Below are positions 7,559-16,441 of a DNA stretch of 53,461 nucleotides, in pieces. A program made the translations under genes and the position numbers. Below the pieces are notes generated by a model that saw only the letters and a program-made list of their open reading frames with translations, was not told the origin of the DNA and did no database searches. This DNA is from Cryobacterium cheniae (GTDB taxonomy: Bacteria; Actinomycetota; Actinomycetes; Actinomycetales; Microbacteriaceae): assembly GCF_004403395.1 (NCBI RefSeq), contig NZ_SOGN01000040.1, positions 1 through 53,461 on the forward strand. Reading direction: 5' to 3'. The first letter of the stretch is position 1; each line of letters opens with the position of its first letter.

Positions 7559-8398
7559 GTGATACCCGATTCCCTCACCCAGATTCAATACGACACCGTC
7601 TACAACATGTTTTCGCTCGTCATCGCCTCACAGCTGTTCACGTCGATCTTCCTCATCATCGGCCTTAAGCGGGTCCTCCCGCGTTATCGTCAGGCGATGA
7701 CCGTCGCGGCGATCGTCTGTGGCATCGCCGCCTACCACTATTTCCGCATCTTCGACTCCTTCAAGGCGGCGTTCGTCACCGACGCCATCGGCGGAGCGGG
7801 CGACTACGTCCAGGTCGCCGGGGCATCCTTCAACGAGGGGTACCGCTACGTCGACTGGCTGCTCACCGTGCCGCTGCTGCTGCTCGAACTGATTGCGGTT
7901 CTCGCTCTGGCGCGCAAGGTGCAGACCAGCCTCCTCTACCGGCTCATCCCCGCGTCGGCGCTGATGATCGCTCTCGGGTACCCCGGTGAACTCACCGCGG
8001 ACAACGGCATGCGCGGCATCTTCGGGCTCCTTTCCACCATTCCGTTCGCCTACATCCTCTACGTCCTGTTCATCGAGCTGACCAAGTCCCTTGACCGCCA
8101 ACCGGTCAGCGTGCGCCGCACGATCAGCCAGCTACGGCTCCTCCTGCTGCTGACCTGGGGCGTCTACCCGATCGCCTACCTGCTGCCCATGCTCGGAATC
8201 GACGGCTCGGATGCCTGGGTCGGCAAGCAGATCGGGTACTCGATCGCCGACATCCTGGCCAAGTGTCTCTACGGTCTGATCATCTTCCACATCGCACGCA
8301 TGAAATCGTTCGCGGACGACCCGGCGTTCGCCCGCATGGAACTGTCCGTCGATGAGGCCGAGGAGGTGGCCACCCCCACGAACCCGCGGGGGAAGTGA
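7559..8398 (+). CDS. light-driven proton-pumping rhodopsin (xanthorhodopsin/actinorhodopsin type)
   Basis: Seven-helix retinal protein of 279 aa that should pump protons outward to add to the proton-motive force. Helix C reads YRYVDWLLTVPLLLLE: Arg96, counterion Asp99, Thr103 and carboxylic proton donor Glu110 match the DTE pump signature of proteorhodopsin. His60 (AYHYF) matches the His that pairs with the counterion. Helix G has Asp231 and the retinal lysine Lys235 (IADILAKC). Leu107 occupies the spectral-tuning position where Leu means green absorption. GTG at 7559 is chosen because a perfect GGAGG precedes it; an upstream in-frame TTG (7481) would add 26 residues with AT-rich, TTA-containing codons and overlies an inverted repeat. 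The flavoprotein gene begins 6 bp after the stop. Confidence 0.95.
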   Translation: MIPDSLTQIQYDTVYNMFSLVIASQLFTSIFLIIGLKRVLPRYRQAMTVAAIVCGIAAYHYFRIFDSFKAAFVTDAIGGAGDYVQVAGASFNEGYRYVDWLLTVPLLLLELIAVLALARKVQTSLLYRLIPASALMIALGYPGELTADNGMRGIFGLLSTIPFAYILYVLFIELTKSLDRQPVSVRRTISQLRLLLLLTWGVYPIAYLLPMLGIDGSDAWVGKQIGYSIADILAKCLYGLIIFHIARMKSFADDPAFARMELSVDEAEEVATPTNPRGK

Positions 8399-8404
8399 CA
8401 GCCT

Positions 8405-9610
8405 GTGCTCATCGCCCTGGACGATGGAGACGCGGCAGCCGTGGTGCGGCGCCATCTGCACCACCTGGTCGACGACGAGGTGCGGGCCAGTCCCGGCATC
8501 CGCGGCGGCCAGACCAGCGCCGACCGCGCCCTGGCCGGGTTCTCGGTCGCCGGCTATGCGGCCCGGCGCAGCCAGGTACTGCCCGAAACCGATCGCGGGG
8601 CGTCCCGGCTGTCACCGTACATCCGGCACGGCCTGTTGCCGCTGCCCCGGGTGTGGGAGCACGTCGCCGACGGACCGGACCGGGACACCCGCAAGTTCCG
8701 GGACGAGTTGCTCTGGCAGGAATACGCCCGGCATCTCTATGCGCGGGTGGGCGCGGCCCTGCACCGGAACCTGCGCTTCGCGGCCCCCTGGGCGGGAGCC
8801 TTCGAACCCGAGGCCTGGCCGCGGCGCATGAACTGCGTCGATTCGGTCGTGTCGGAGCTGGAAACCGACGGCTGGCTGGTCAACCAGACCCGGATGTGGC
8901 TGGCCTCCCAGTACACGGTCCGGTCCGGCGCCGGGTGGTATGCCGGCCAGGAGGAGTTCTACCGGCACCTGCTCGACGGCTCCCGCGCGGCCAACCTGCT
9001 CGGCTGGCAGTGGACCGTGGGCGCCGGCACCGGCAAACCCTACGGCTTCGCGCGCTGGCAGGTTGAGAAACGCGCCCCGCAGCTCTGCCGGGACTGCCCG
9101 CTCGCCCGCGCCTGCCCGATCGAGCAGTTTCCGGTGGACGCGGCGCCGGTGCCGGTGACGGATGCGCCCGCGAACCTCACGCACGATCCGCACCTGTCCG
9201 CCACACGGGGACCCGTCGTCGTCCGGCGCCGCACCCCACGGTCGGTCCTGCTCACGGTGGACTCCCTGGGCGACGCCGATCCGGCCCTCGAGGCGCATCC
9301 CACGCTTCCGGCGGTCTTCGTCTTCGACGAGCCGGCCCTGGCCCGGCTGCGGCTCTCGAGCAAGAGACTCATCTTCACCGTGGAGACCCTGCAGGATCTG
9401 GCCCGGCGCCGCGACGTGGTCGTGCACCGGGGCGACCCGCGAGAAATCGTCCCGGGCCTCGACGCCGCGGTCACGTCCGCGCCGGTGCCCAGCTTCGCGC
9501 GCTACGCGGAGGGCGCGGCCGAACTGCAGCCGTGGCCGTGGCTGGTGGCGCCGCACGGCGGCTCGGTGGCCAGTTTCTCCGCCTGGCGCCGGACATCGGC
9601 GGGCGTCTAG
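8405..9610 (+). CDS. photolyase/cryptochrome-like flavoprotein with reversed domain order and Fe-S cysteines
   Basis: Protein of 401 aa. Residues about 35-225 form the helical FAD-binding domain of the photolyase family: SRLSPYIRHGLL, FRDELLWQEYARHLY, MNCVDSVVSELETDGWLVNQ and DGSRAANLLGWQW, with Asn197 at the flavin-N5 position of E. coli photolyase and Trp178/Trp201 matching two tryptophans of its electron chain. Cys144, Cys228, Cys231 and Cys237 (MNC; CRDCPLARACP) match the cluster ligands of iron-sulfur bacterial cryptochromes. Residues about 255-385 resemble the alpha/beta antenna domain (LLTVDSL, VVVHRGDPREIVPGL), which normally precedes the FAD domain; here it follows. GTG start 6 bp after the rhodopsin stop indicates one operon. 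A light sensor, photolyase or flavin redox partner of the rhodopsin are all possible; function not established. Confidence 0.85.
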   Translation: MLIALDDGDAAAVVRRHLHHLVDDEVRASPGIRGGQTSADRALAGFSVAGYAARRSQVLPETDRGASRLSPYIRHGLLPLPRVWEHVADGPDRDTRKFRDELLWQEYARHLYARVGAALHRNLRFAAPWAGAFEPEAWPRRMNCVDSVVSELETDGWLVNQTRMWLASQYTVRSGAGWYAGQEEFYRHLLDGSRAANLLGWQWTVGAGTGKPYGFARWQVEKRAPQLCRDCPLARACPIEQFPVDAAPVPVTDAPANLTHDPHLSATRGPVVVRRRTPRSVLLTVDSLGDADPALEAHPTLPAVFVFDEPALARLRLSSKRLIFTVETLQDLARRRDVVVHRGDPREIVPGLDAAVTSAPVPSFARYAEGAAELQPWPWLVAPHGGSVASFSAWRRTSAGV

Positions 9611-9613
9611 AGC

Positions 9614-9640
9614 CCGAAAACGAGGCTCCGAAAACGAGGC
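9614..9640. repeat. short tandem repeat CCGAAAACGAGGC x2
   Basis: Two adjacent copies of a 13-bp sequence (14-bp period) lie 3 bp after the flavoprotein stop codon and just before the convergent gene's stop. No hairpin or T-run, so it is not an obvious terminator. Confidence 0.6.
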
Positions 9641-9645
9641 AGGGG

Positions 9646-9990
9646 CTAGCGGCCCTGGCGGCGCTTGCCGGGACGCGGCTGACCCTTGACCTCGGGCGCA
9701 CGGCCCTTCCCCTTGGCCGCCTTGGCTTTGCCGCCCGCGGGAAGCGGCGGCTTCCAGGGCTCATCCGAGGCGGCCAGCTCGGCGCGGGCATCCGTCAGAA
9801 ACAGGGTCCCCGCGGTGGTGAGCCGGGTGGTCTCCGTGGTGCGGTCGATGAGGACGACGCCGAGGTTCGCCTCGAGTTTCGCGATCGAGGAACGCAGCTT
9901 CGGGGTGGAGATCTTGAGGTTCATCGCGGCGCGCGGGAAGTGCAACTCCTCGGCGACGGCGATGAAATGCCGGAGGAGGGTGATGTCCAC
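9646..9990 (-). CDS. HTH-only LysR-type DNA-binding protein with basic tail
   Basis: Protein of 114 aa. Residues 1-65 form a LysR-type winged HTH (LLRHFIAVAEELHFPRAAMN, then a variant recognition helix ISTPKLRSSIAKLEANLGV). No co-inducer domain follows; about 35 residues rich in Lys, Arg, Gly and Pro (KAKAAKGKGR, KRRQGR) close the protein. GTG at 9990 is chosen because AAAGG lies about 8 nt upstream and the reading matches the canonical LysR N-terminus. It converges on the rhodopsin operon and diverges from gcvT. A fully truncated LysR gene is an alternative, but the clean start, stop and composed tail favour a real small DNA-binding protein. Confidence 0.75.
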   Translation of the reverse strand: MDITLLRHFIAVAEELHFPRAAMNLKISTPKLRSSIAKLEANLGVVLIDRTTETTRLTTAGTLFLTDARAELAASDEPWKPPLPAGGKAKAAKGKGRAPEVKGQPRPGKRRQGR

Positions 9991-10157
9991 GGAACGCCTT
10001 TCTTGATGCGCCGCACGAATCGCGGGCAGAGTCACTAGGGTACGCGTTCCCGCTGCGGGTGTCGCCAGGAGCTCGCACCAGGGGCGCAGCGTGCTGCCGG
10101 GCCCGCACACGGTAGGCTGGCAATGCATATCCTCAAGTGAATATCGGGCCATCAAGG

Positions 10158-10365
10158 TCGATGCGGGAGAGTTCGACGCCGAGAGGCAGTCGAACACCGA
10201 AGGAGCAATCCTCCCCGACAATCTCTCAGGTACTCGTACCGCATCGGACTGGCCACTCTGAAAAGTAGTCGCGGCACCAGCGCGGCTCGCCCATGGTGAA
10301 AATCGCACCCGACCAACGGATGCGGTGAAGCTCTCAGGCCTGACGACAGAGGGGGAGTTCCCAGG
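10158..10365 (+). promoter_or_regulatory. tandem glycine riboswitch
   Basis: Two consecutive aptamer-like units precede gcvT. Unit 1 (about 10161-10265) has GCGGGAGAGTTC, GCCGA, CGAAGGAGCAA, ATCTCTCAGGTA and GGACTGGCCACTCTGAA. Unit 2 (about 10280-10360) has ATGGTGAAAATCGCACC, CGACCAACGG, AGCTCTCAGGCC and GACGACAGAGGGG. These are the conserved P1/P3 elements of glycine aptamers joined by a short linker. Such switches turn on glycine-cleavage genes when glycine is plentiful, which suits the downstream gcvTHP. About 70 nt of expression platform separate it from the gcvT start. Confidence 0.9.
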
Positions 10366-10434
10366 GGTTCGTTCGATCGATCGCGCCCCCGAGATTCTCG
10401 CTCGGCCTCCGGCCGGCGACAACCTGGAGAACTC

Positions 10435-11589
10435 ATGACCTCGGACACTGCCGCCCACAACGATTCCACCCCCACGGTGGAGCGTTTCTCCCCGCTGCAC
10501 CAGGCGCACGTCGATGCCGGTGCCGGCTTCACGGACTTCGCCGGCTGGCAGATGCCGGTGCGCTACTCCAGCGATCTCGCCGAGCACCACGCCGTGCGCA
10601 CCAGCGCGGGCATCTTCGACCTCTCGCACATGGCCGAGATCGTTGTGACCGGGCCGGACGCCGGGGCCTACCTCGACTACGCCCTGGCCGGCAAGCTCTC
10701 CGCCATCGACCTGTTGCAGGCCAAGTACAGCCTCATCCTCAATCGTGCCGGCGGCATCATCGACGACATCGTCGTCTACCGCACCACCGAGAACGAGTAC
10801 CTCGTCATCGCCAACGCGGGCAACCGCTTCCAGGCCTTCGAGGCGCTCGCGGCCCGCGCTGCGCGCTTCGACGTCACCGTCACCGACCGGAGCGACGACG
10901 TCGCCCTGATCGCCGTGCAGGGCCCGAACTCGCGCGCCATCCTCGAGGCCACGGCGGGTCTCACGGTCGACGGCGACCTGTCCGCTCTCAAGTACTACCG
11001 CGCCCTGGGCGGCACCTTCCAGGCCGGCACCGTGCTCATCGCCCGCACCGGCTACACCGGCGAAGACGGTTTCGAGCTCTACGTCGACGTGCCGGATGCC
11101 GCGGCGCTCTGGGATGCGCTCCGCGCGGCGGGCGCATCTTTCGGACTCGTCCCGGCGGGACTCGCCAGCCGCGACACCCTCCGCCTCGAGGCCGGCATGC
11201 CGCTCTACGGCCACGAACTGAGCACCTCCACATACCCGGCGCAGGCCGGGCTCGGCCGCGTCGTCAACCTCGCCAAGGAGGTCGACTTCGTCGGCCGCGA
11301 GGCCAGCGAAGAGGGTCCCAGCGCCGAGGCCCGCGTGCTCGTGGGCCTCGCGTCGGCCGGCAAGCGCGCCGGGCGGGCCGACTACCTGGTGTATCGCAGT
11401 GCTGACGCGACCGTGGCCGACGGCGTGATCACGAGCGGGGCGCTGTCGCCGACACTCGGACATCCGATCGCGATGGCCTACGTGGCCCCCGGGCTGGCGA
11501 GACTCGGCACCGAGGTCTTCGTCGACGTGCGCGGCACCCGCATCCCCGCGACCGTGACCGCCCTTCCGTTCTACAAGCGTCAGAAATAA
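10435..11589 (+). CDS. gcvT: glycine cleavage system T protein (aminomethyltransferase)
   Basis: Protein of 384 aa that transfers the methylene group from aminomethyl-lipoyl GcvH to tetrahydrofolate, releasing ammonia. Family landmarks: [20 protein letters not shown] near the N-terminus, [28 protein letters not shown] around the folate site, [13 protein letters not shown], and [13 protein letters not shown]. Length is standard. ATG at 10435 follows CTGGAGA. First gene of a three-gene operon under the glycine riboswitch, 26 bp ahead of gcvH. Confidence 0.97.
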   Translation: MTSDTAAHNDSTPTVERFSPLHQAHVDAGAGFTDFAGWQMPVRYSSDLAEHHAVRTSAGIFDLSHMAEIVVTGPDAGAYLDYALAGKLSAIDLLQAKYSLILNRAGGIIDDIVVYRTTENEYLVIANAGNRFQAFEALAARAARFDVTVTDRSDDVALIAVQGPNSRAILEATAGLTVDGDLSALKYYRALGGTFQAGTVLIARTGYTGEDGFELYVDVPDAAALWDALRAAGASFGLVPAGLASRDTLRLEAGMPLYGHELSTSTYPAQAGLGRVVNLAKEVDFVGREASEEGPSAEARVLVGLASAGKRAGRADYLVYRSADATVADGVITSGALSPTLGHPIAMAYVAPGLARLGTEVFVDVRGTRIPATVTALPFYKRQK

Positions 11590-11615
11590 TCCACCCCCTC
11601 GAGAGGAACACCCCC

Positions 11616-11987
11616 ATGGCTGAGCACTCTGAACTCCAGTACACCGCCGAGCACGAGTGGGTGCAGGTCGACGGCGACACCGCCACCGTCGGCATCACCG
11701 CCTACGCCGCCGACAAGCTCGGCGACGTCGTCTTCGTCGAGCTGCCCGCCGTCGGCAGCGACGTCGCCGGCGGCACCGTCGTCGGCGAAATCGAGTCCAC
11801 GAAATCGGTCGGCGAACTCTTCGCCCCCGTCACGGGCACGATCGCCGAGACCAACGACGCCGTCGTCGAGAGCCCCGAGCTCGTCAACAGCGACCCCTTC
11901 GGCGCCGGCTGGCTGCTGAAGGTCACGTTCACCGAACTTCCTCCCCTCCTCAGCTACGCCGAATACTCCGCCCTCATCGGCGAATAA
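11616..11987 (+). CDS. gcvH: glycine cleavage system H protein
   Basis: Lipoyl-carrier protein of 123 aa that shuttles the aminomethyl intermediate between GcvP, GcvT and the L protein. The lipoylation site is Lys63 in [12 protein letters not shown], and the N-terminal [13 protein letters not shown] and [12 protein letters not shown] strands are typical. Complete length. The upstream AGAGGAA serves as ribosome site. No lipoamide dehydrogenase or lipoate ligase gene lies nearby, so these must be encoded elsewhere. Confidence 0.97.
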   Translation: MAEHSELQYTAEHEWVQVDGDTATVGITAYAADKLGDVVFVELPAVGSDVAGGTVVGEIESTKSVGELFAPVTGTIAETNDAVVESPELVNSDPFGAGWLLKVTFTELPPLLSYAEYSALIGE

Positions 11988-12017
11988 CGAACACGAATAG
12001 CGCAGGTTCCCGCACCC

Positions 12018-14957
12018 ATGTCACAGCCCTTCACTCAGCGACACATCGGCACGGATGCCGGCGCGCAGTCCCGCATGCTGGCCATCCTCGGTTACGACTC
12101 GGTCGACGCCCTCGTCAACGCGGCCGTGCCCGCCTCGATCCAGGTGGACCGGTTCCGCACCATCGGTGACAGCACCCTGCCGCCGGCGGCCACCGAGCGT
12201 GAGGCCATCGCCGAGCTGCGGGACCTCGCCGGCCGCAACACCGTGAAGCGGTCCATGATCGGGCTCGGCTACTACGACACCGTCACCCCGGCCGTGATCA
12301 AGCGCAACGTGTTCGAGAACCCCAGCTGGTACACCGCGTACACGCCGTACCAGCCCGAAATCTCCCAGGGCCGCCTCGAGGCTCTGATCAACTTCCAGAC
12401 CATGGTCGCGGACCTGACCGGGCTGTCCACGGCCAACGCGTCCATGCTCGACGAGTCGACCGCCGTGGTGGAGGGCATGCTCCTCACCCGCCGGGCGTCG
12501 AAGTCGAAGTCGACCCGGTTCGTCGTCGACGCCGACGCGCTGCCGCAGACGAAGGCGCTGCTGGGCAATCGCGCGGCCGCCCTCGGGATCGACCTGGTGG
12601 AGGTCGATTTGGCCGCGGCCGCGACGGATGCGCCCACCGACCTCGGCGAGTACTTCGGGGTCTTCGTGCAGTACCCCGGCGCCTCGGGTCGGGTCTGGAA
12701 CCCGGCCGGCGTCATCGCCGCCGCCCAGGCCCAGGGCGCCCTCGCCGTGGTGGCCGCCGACCTGCTCGCCCTGACCCTGATCACCTCACCCGGCGAACTC
12801 GGCGCGGACGTGGCCGTGGGCACCAGCCAGCGTTTCGGCGTGCCGATGGGGTTCGGCGGTCCGCACGCGGGCTACATGGCCGTGCGCACGGGCCTCGAGC
12901 GCCAGCTTCCCGGCCGCCTGGTCGGCGTCAGCGTGGACGCGGCCGGCCACCCGGCCTACCGGTTGTCGCTGCAGGTGCGTGAGCAGCACATCCGTCGTGA
13001 CAAGGCCACCTCGAACATCTGCACCGCCCAGGTCCTCCTGGCCGTGATGGCCGGCATGTACGCCGTCTACCACGGGCCCGACGGCCTGAAGGCGATCGCG
13101 CGCCAGGTGCACGAGCGGGCCGGGCAGCTTGTCGTCGCCCTCCTCGCCGCCGGCGTCGACGTCGTCACGGCGACCTTCTTCGACACGGTCCGGGTCTCCG
13201 TTCCCGGCCGCGCCGCCGAGATCACCCTGACCGCCGCCGACAGCGGCATCAACCTGCACCTGGTCGACGCGGACACCATCGGCATCGCCGTGGACGAGAC
13301 GACGACCCTCGCCGATCTCGCCCGGGTCGTCGGTTCGTTCGGCGGCCGGGACGCCTTCGGCCTGGTCGACTTCAGCATGGTCGAGGCCGGCCTGCCGCCC
13401 GAACTGCACCGCACCAGCGAGTTCCTCACCCACCCGGTGTTCAACACGCACCGCTCGGAGACGAGCATGATGCGCTACCTCAAGCGGCTCGCCGACTACG
13501 ACTACGCGCTCGACCGCGGCATGATCCCGCTCGGTTCCTGCACCATGAAGCTGAACGCGGCCACCGAGATGGAGGCCGTCAGCTGGCCCGAGTTCGGCGG
13601 GCTGCACCCGTTCGCGCCGCGCGCCGACGTCGAGGGCTACCTGGAACTGATCCGGCAGCTCGAAACCTGGCTGACGGATGTCACCGGCTACGACTCGGTA
13701 TCGCTCCAGCCCAATGCCGGCAGCCAGGGTGAACTCGCGGGACTGCTCGCGATCCGCGGCTTCCACCTCTCCACCGGGGACACCCAGCGCACGGTCTGCC
13801 TGATCCCGTCCAGCGCGCACGGCACCAACGCGGCATCCGCCGTGCTGGCCGGCATGAAGGTCGTCGTCGTCGCCTGCGACGAGCTCGGCAACGTCGACCT
13901 GGACGACCTGCGCGCCAAGATCGCCCAGCACGCCGAGAACCTGGCCGCGCTGATGATCACCTACCCGTCCACGCACGGTGTCTACGAGCACGAGGTCGGC
14001 ACCATCTGCCGGGCCGTGCACGACGCCGGCGGCCAGGTCTACGTCGACGGCGCCAACCTGAACGCCCTGCTCGGCTTCGCCCGGTACGGGGACTTCGGCG
14101 GCGACGTGTCGCACCTCAACCTGCACAAGACGTTCTGCATCCCGCACGGCGGCGGCGGTCCCGGCGTCGGCCCGGTCGCGGCCAAGGCCCACCTCGCACC
14201 GTTCCTGCCGGGGCATCCGCTGGCCCAGAGCGAGGAGCACTACCTGCTCGGTGCCGGCGACGCGGCCTCCGGCGAAGACGGTGCCGGCAGCACGGTCGGC
14301 GGCACGGTCGTGCACGCCGGCGGGCCGGTATCGGCGGCGCCGTACGGCAGCCCGAGCATCCTGCCCATCTCCTGGGCCTATGTGCGCATGATGGGGGCCG
14401 AGGGTCTGCATGAGGCCACCGGCGCCGCGGTGCTCGCGGCCAACTATGTGGCCAAGCGGCTCGAGGCGCACTACCCGGTGCTGTACTCCGGCGACAACGG
14501 CCTCGTCGCCCACGAGTGCATCCTCGACCTGCGCCCGCTCACCGAGGCCACCGGGATCAGCGTCGACGACGTGGCCAAGCGTCTCGTCGACTACGGCTTC
14601 CACGCGCCGACCATGAGCTTCCCGGTTTCCGGCACGCTGATGATCGAACCGACCGAGAGCGAAGACCTGGCCGAGATCGACCGGTTCGTCGAGGCCATGA
14701 TCGCGATCAAGGCCGAAGCGGATGCCGTGGCCGCCGGCCGCTGGCCGGCCGAGGACAACCCGTTGCAGGGCGCCCCGCACACCGCGCAGTCGGTGATCGA
14801 GGGGGAGTGGACGCACGCCTACGACCGTGAAACCGCGGTCTACCCGGTGCGTAGTCTCATCCGTGGCAAGTACTGGCCGCCGGTGCGCCGCATCGACAAC
14901 GCCTTCGGCGACCGCAACCTCGTCTGCGCCTGCCCGCCGCCCGAGGCCTTCGAGTAG
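12018..14957 (+). CDS. gcvP: glycine dehydrogenase (decarboxylating), P protein
   Basis: PLP-dependent decarboxylase of 979 aa, the single-chain form with both halves fused. The N-terminal half starts [20 protein letters not shown] and the C-terminal half carries the PLP lysine Lys704 in [19 protein letters not shown]. Other landmarks: [17 protein letters not shown]-like [10 protein letters not shown], and GSCTMKLNA. It decarboxylates glycine and loads the remainder onto GcvH. Third gene of the riboswitch-controlled operon, followed at once by a strong terminator. A long open frame on the opposite strand is only a codon-usage shadow. Confidence 0.98.
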   Translation: MSQPFTQRHIGTDAGAQSRMLAILGYDSVDALVNAAVPASIQVDRFRTIGDSTLPPAATEREAIAELRDLAGRNTVKRSMIGLGYYDTVTPAVIKRNVFENPSWYTAYTPYQPEISQGRLEALINFQTMVADLTGLSTANASMLDESTAVVEGMLLTRRASKSKSTRFVVDADALPQTKALLGNRAAALGIDLVEVDLAAAATDAPTDLGEYFGVFVQYPGASGRVWNPAGVIAAAQAQGALAVVAADLLALTLITSPGELGADVAVGTSQRFGVPMGFGGPHAGYMAVRTGLERQLPGRLVGVSVDAAGHPAYRLSLQVREQHIRRDKATSNICTAQVLLAVMAGMYAVYHGPDGLKAIARQVHERAGQLVVALLAAGVDVVTATFFDTVRVSVPGRAAEITLTAADSGINLHLVDADTIGIAVDETTTLADLARVVGSFGGRDAFGLVDFSMVEAGLPPELHRTSEFLTHPVFNTHRSETSMMRYLKRLADYDYALDRGMIPLGSCTMKLNAATEMEAVSWPEFGGLHPFAPRADVEGYLELIRQLETWLTDVTGYDSVSLQPNAGSQGELAGLLAIRGFHLSTGDTQRTVCLIPSSAHGTNAASAVLAGMKVVVVACDELGNVDLDDLRAKIAQHAENLAALMITYPSTHGVYEHEVGTICRAVHDAGGQVYVDGANLNALLGFARYGDFGGDVSHLNLHKTFCIPHGGGGPGVGPVAAKAHLAPFLPGHPLAQSEEHYLLGAGDAASGEDGAGSTVGGTVVHAGGPVSAAPYGSPSILPISWAYVRMMGAEGLHEATGAAVLAANYVAKRLEAHYPVLYSGDNGLVAHECILDLRPLTEATGISVDDVAKRLVDYGFHAPTMSFPVSGTLMIEPTESEDLAEIDRFVEAMIAIKAEADAVAAGRWPAEDNPLQGAPHTAQSVIEGEWTHAYDRETAVYPVRSLIRGKYWPPVRRIDNAFGDRNLVCACPPPEAFE

Positions 14958-14969
14958 AGCGCCCCGACC

Positions 14970-15043
14970 CCTCGCCGAGCCGTGAGAAACGCCCCTCTTC
15001 TTCGATAAAAAGGGGGCCGAACTCACGGTTCGGCGAGGTTTTT
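14970..15043 (+). terminator. intrinsic terminator after gcvP
   Basis: Arms of 17 nt, CCTCGCCGAGCCGTGAG (14970-14986) and CTCACGGTTCGGCGAGG (15022-15038), pair throughout with one G-U pair and are followed by five T (15039-15043). The loop contains a second, smaller CCCCT/AGGGG hairpin. It ends the gcv operon and may also act on the convergent CPBP gene, whose stop is 16 bp beyond. Confidence 0.85.
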
Positions 15044-15058
15044 CCGCCGGTGTGCGGG

Positions 15059-15829
15059 TCAGGCGGCGGGGGCGAGGAGCCCGGGCCACCAGGCGAGGGC
15101 GAGCGGATAGCCGACGAAGGAGACGATGTCGAGGATCCAGTGCGCGATCACGAGCGGCATCGTGCGTCCCCAGCGCAGGTAGCACCAGCCGAACAGAACC
15201 CCCATGGCGGCATTGCCGAAGAAGGGGCCGATGCCCTGGTACAGGTGGTAGCTGCCTCGCAGCAGCGCCGAGGACACGATGATCGTCCAGGTCGACCAGC
15301 CCAGCTCGCGCAGCCGGGTGAACAGGTAGCCGACCACGATCAGCTCCTCGACCAGCGCCGAGCGCAGCGCCGAGAACACCAGGATCGGGATCGTCCACCA
15401 GAACGTGTCGAGCGGTGACGGCACGACCGCCACGGTGAAGCCGAGGGACCGCCCGGCGAGGTAGAGCGCCAGCCCGGGGATGCCGATCACGAGCACCAGT
15501 CCGCAGCCGCGCAGCACGTCGCGCCCCAGCTGAGTGAAATCGAAGCCCAGCCTCCGGAAAGAACTCTGCCCGGGCAGCCACAGCAGGTAGAGCACCAGCC
15601 CCACCGCGAACAGGGCGAAGAAGATCCCCAGGAACTGATAGCTGAAGTCGAGCCATTCCCGGGGCGACTGCGACCCGTTCAGAGTCGCCGACTGCTCCGA
15701 GAGCGGCCGGGTGTCGGTCAGCCGGGCGATGATCGAAATGATCGAATAGAGAGCGGATGCCCCGAGCGAGAGCCCGAGGACGATGCCCACCTCCCAGCGG
15801 AGTGCGGTGCGATTGGCGCCGAGAGTCAC
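15059..15829 (-). CDS. CPBP-family intramembrane metalloprotease
   Basis: Polytopic membrane protein of 256 aa with about seven helices. The three conserved motifs of the CAAX-protease/bacteriocin-processing (Abi) family are present: Glu161-Glu162 in ALVEELIVVGYLF with Arg downstream, His195 in RGSYHLYQG and His230/Asp234 in AHWILDIVSF. Likely a glutamate-type membrane protease; in bacteria these serve in bacteriocin immunity or membrane-protein processing, but no bacteriocin gene is nearby. GTG start at 15829 overlaps the preceding DCC stop codon by 4 nt (GTGA), so the two are translationally coupled. Confidence 0.88.
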   Translation of the reverse strand: MTLGANRTALRWEVGIVLGLSLGASALYSIISIIARLTDTRPLSEQSATLNGSQSPREWLDFSYQFLGIFFALFAVGLVLYLLWLPGQSSFRRLGFDFTQLGRDVLRGCGLVLVIGIPGLALYLAGRSLGFTVAVVPSPLDTFWWTIPILVFSALRSALVEELIVVGYLFTRLRELGWSTWTIIVSSALLRGSYHLYQGIGPFFGNAAMGVLFGWCYLRWGRTMPLVIAHWILDIVSFVGYPLALAWWPGLLAPAA

Positions 15830-16218
15830 GCGCCGGGCTTCATCCGGCAGGCCGGCGTTCCCCCGGGCAGGCGGTGGCGGTACCGCGCCACGAACCGGTA
15901 GCCCCCTTCAGCCGCCCAGGACCACGGCGGCACGGTGCCGAGCCAGCCGAGGGCGCGCCATGCCGCATTCGGCTGGTGCCGGAGCAGGGCGGACACGGCC
16001 GCGGCGCCGCCGAACTGATGACCGTCGACGATCAGCCAGACCCGGGACTGGGCATCCTTCGTCGTCAGCGCAAGGGAGGCCAGGTCGGTCCACTGATACG
16101 GGGCGGAGGCCGGCATGCCGGGAAGCAGGCGCTTCATGGTGTTCACGGACGTTGTGCAGAATGCGCAGTCTCCGTCGAAGATCAACAGCGGAGGACGTGC
16201 GGAGGCGGGGACGGTCAT
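15826..16218 (-). CDS. thiol-disulfide oxidoreductase DCC family protein
   Basis: Protein of 130 aa beginning with the family signature LLIFDGDCAFC; Cys18 and Cys21 form the CxxC that with Asp15 gives the DCC name. Later hydrophobic stretches LGWLGTVPPWSWAAEGGYRF and RYRHRLPGG match the family C-terminus. Probably a thioredoxin-like redox protein. It is the promoter-proximal gene of a two-gene unit with the CPBP protease. ATG at 16218 has GGAAGA about 5 nt upstream. Confidence 0.9.
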   Translation of the reverse strand: MTVPASARPPLLIFDGDCAFCTTSVNTMKRLLPGMPASAPYQWTDLASLALTTKDAQSRVWLIVDGHQFGGAAAVSALLRHQPNAAWRALGWLGTVPPWSWAAEGGYRFVARYRHRLPGGTPACRMKPGA

Positions 16219-16318
16219 CTTCCAATCCTCCCACTGCCCCGAACGGGCAGGTTGCTGAATTCGGCGGGGGGATTGCGCGCAAGAACGTGCTGTGGTGCAA
16301 CTATCCTGCGCAGTTTGT

Positions 16319-16355
16319 TTCGCATGTGTAACGTTTGCCCAATAGATTATGCGAA
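16319..16355. promoter_or_regulatory. inverted repeat in the dpp1 promoter region
   Basis: TTCGCAT (16319-16325) and ATGCGAA (16349-16355) flank a 23-bp AT-richer spacer within the 223-bp gap between the divergent DCC and binding-protein genes. An operator for the peptide-transport operon is plausible; no well-matched promoter pair could be fixed nearby. Confidence 0.35.
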
Positions 16356-16441
16356 CTCCGCGCCCGCTCTTTACGGTTGATAAAAACCAGATGTCTGCGT
16401 GCTCATGGGCCGTGTGACATTCCCTGCGCACTGGAGGAAAA

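Noticed and set aside
12786..15656. Open frame of about 950 codons on the minus strand opposite gcvP
   Set aside because: It lies wholly antisense to gcvP, has Arg/Val/Gly-rich shadow composition, lacks any domain and comes from the GC-rich third-position bias of gcvP. Similar long shadows opposite the first binding-protein gene (16403-18250), typA (28854-30242), gltA (34189-36057) and gcvT (9646-11463, apart from the real HTH protein) were dropped for the same reason.
15059..16218. Bacteriocin immunity locus (CPBP plus DCC proteins)
   Set aside because: No precursor peptide, maturation enzyme or dedicated exporter was found nearby; both families have general roles.
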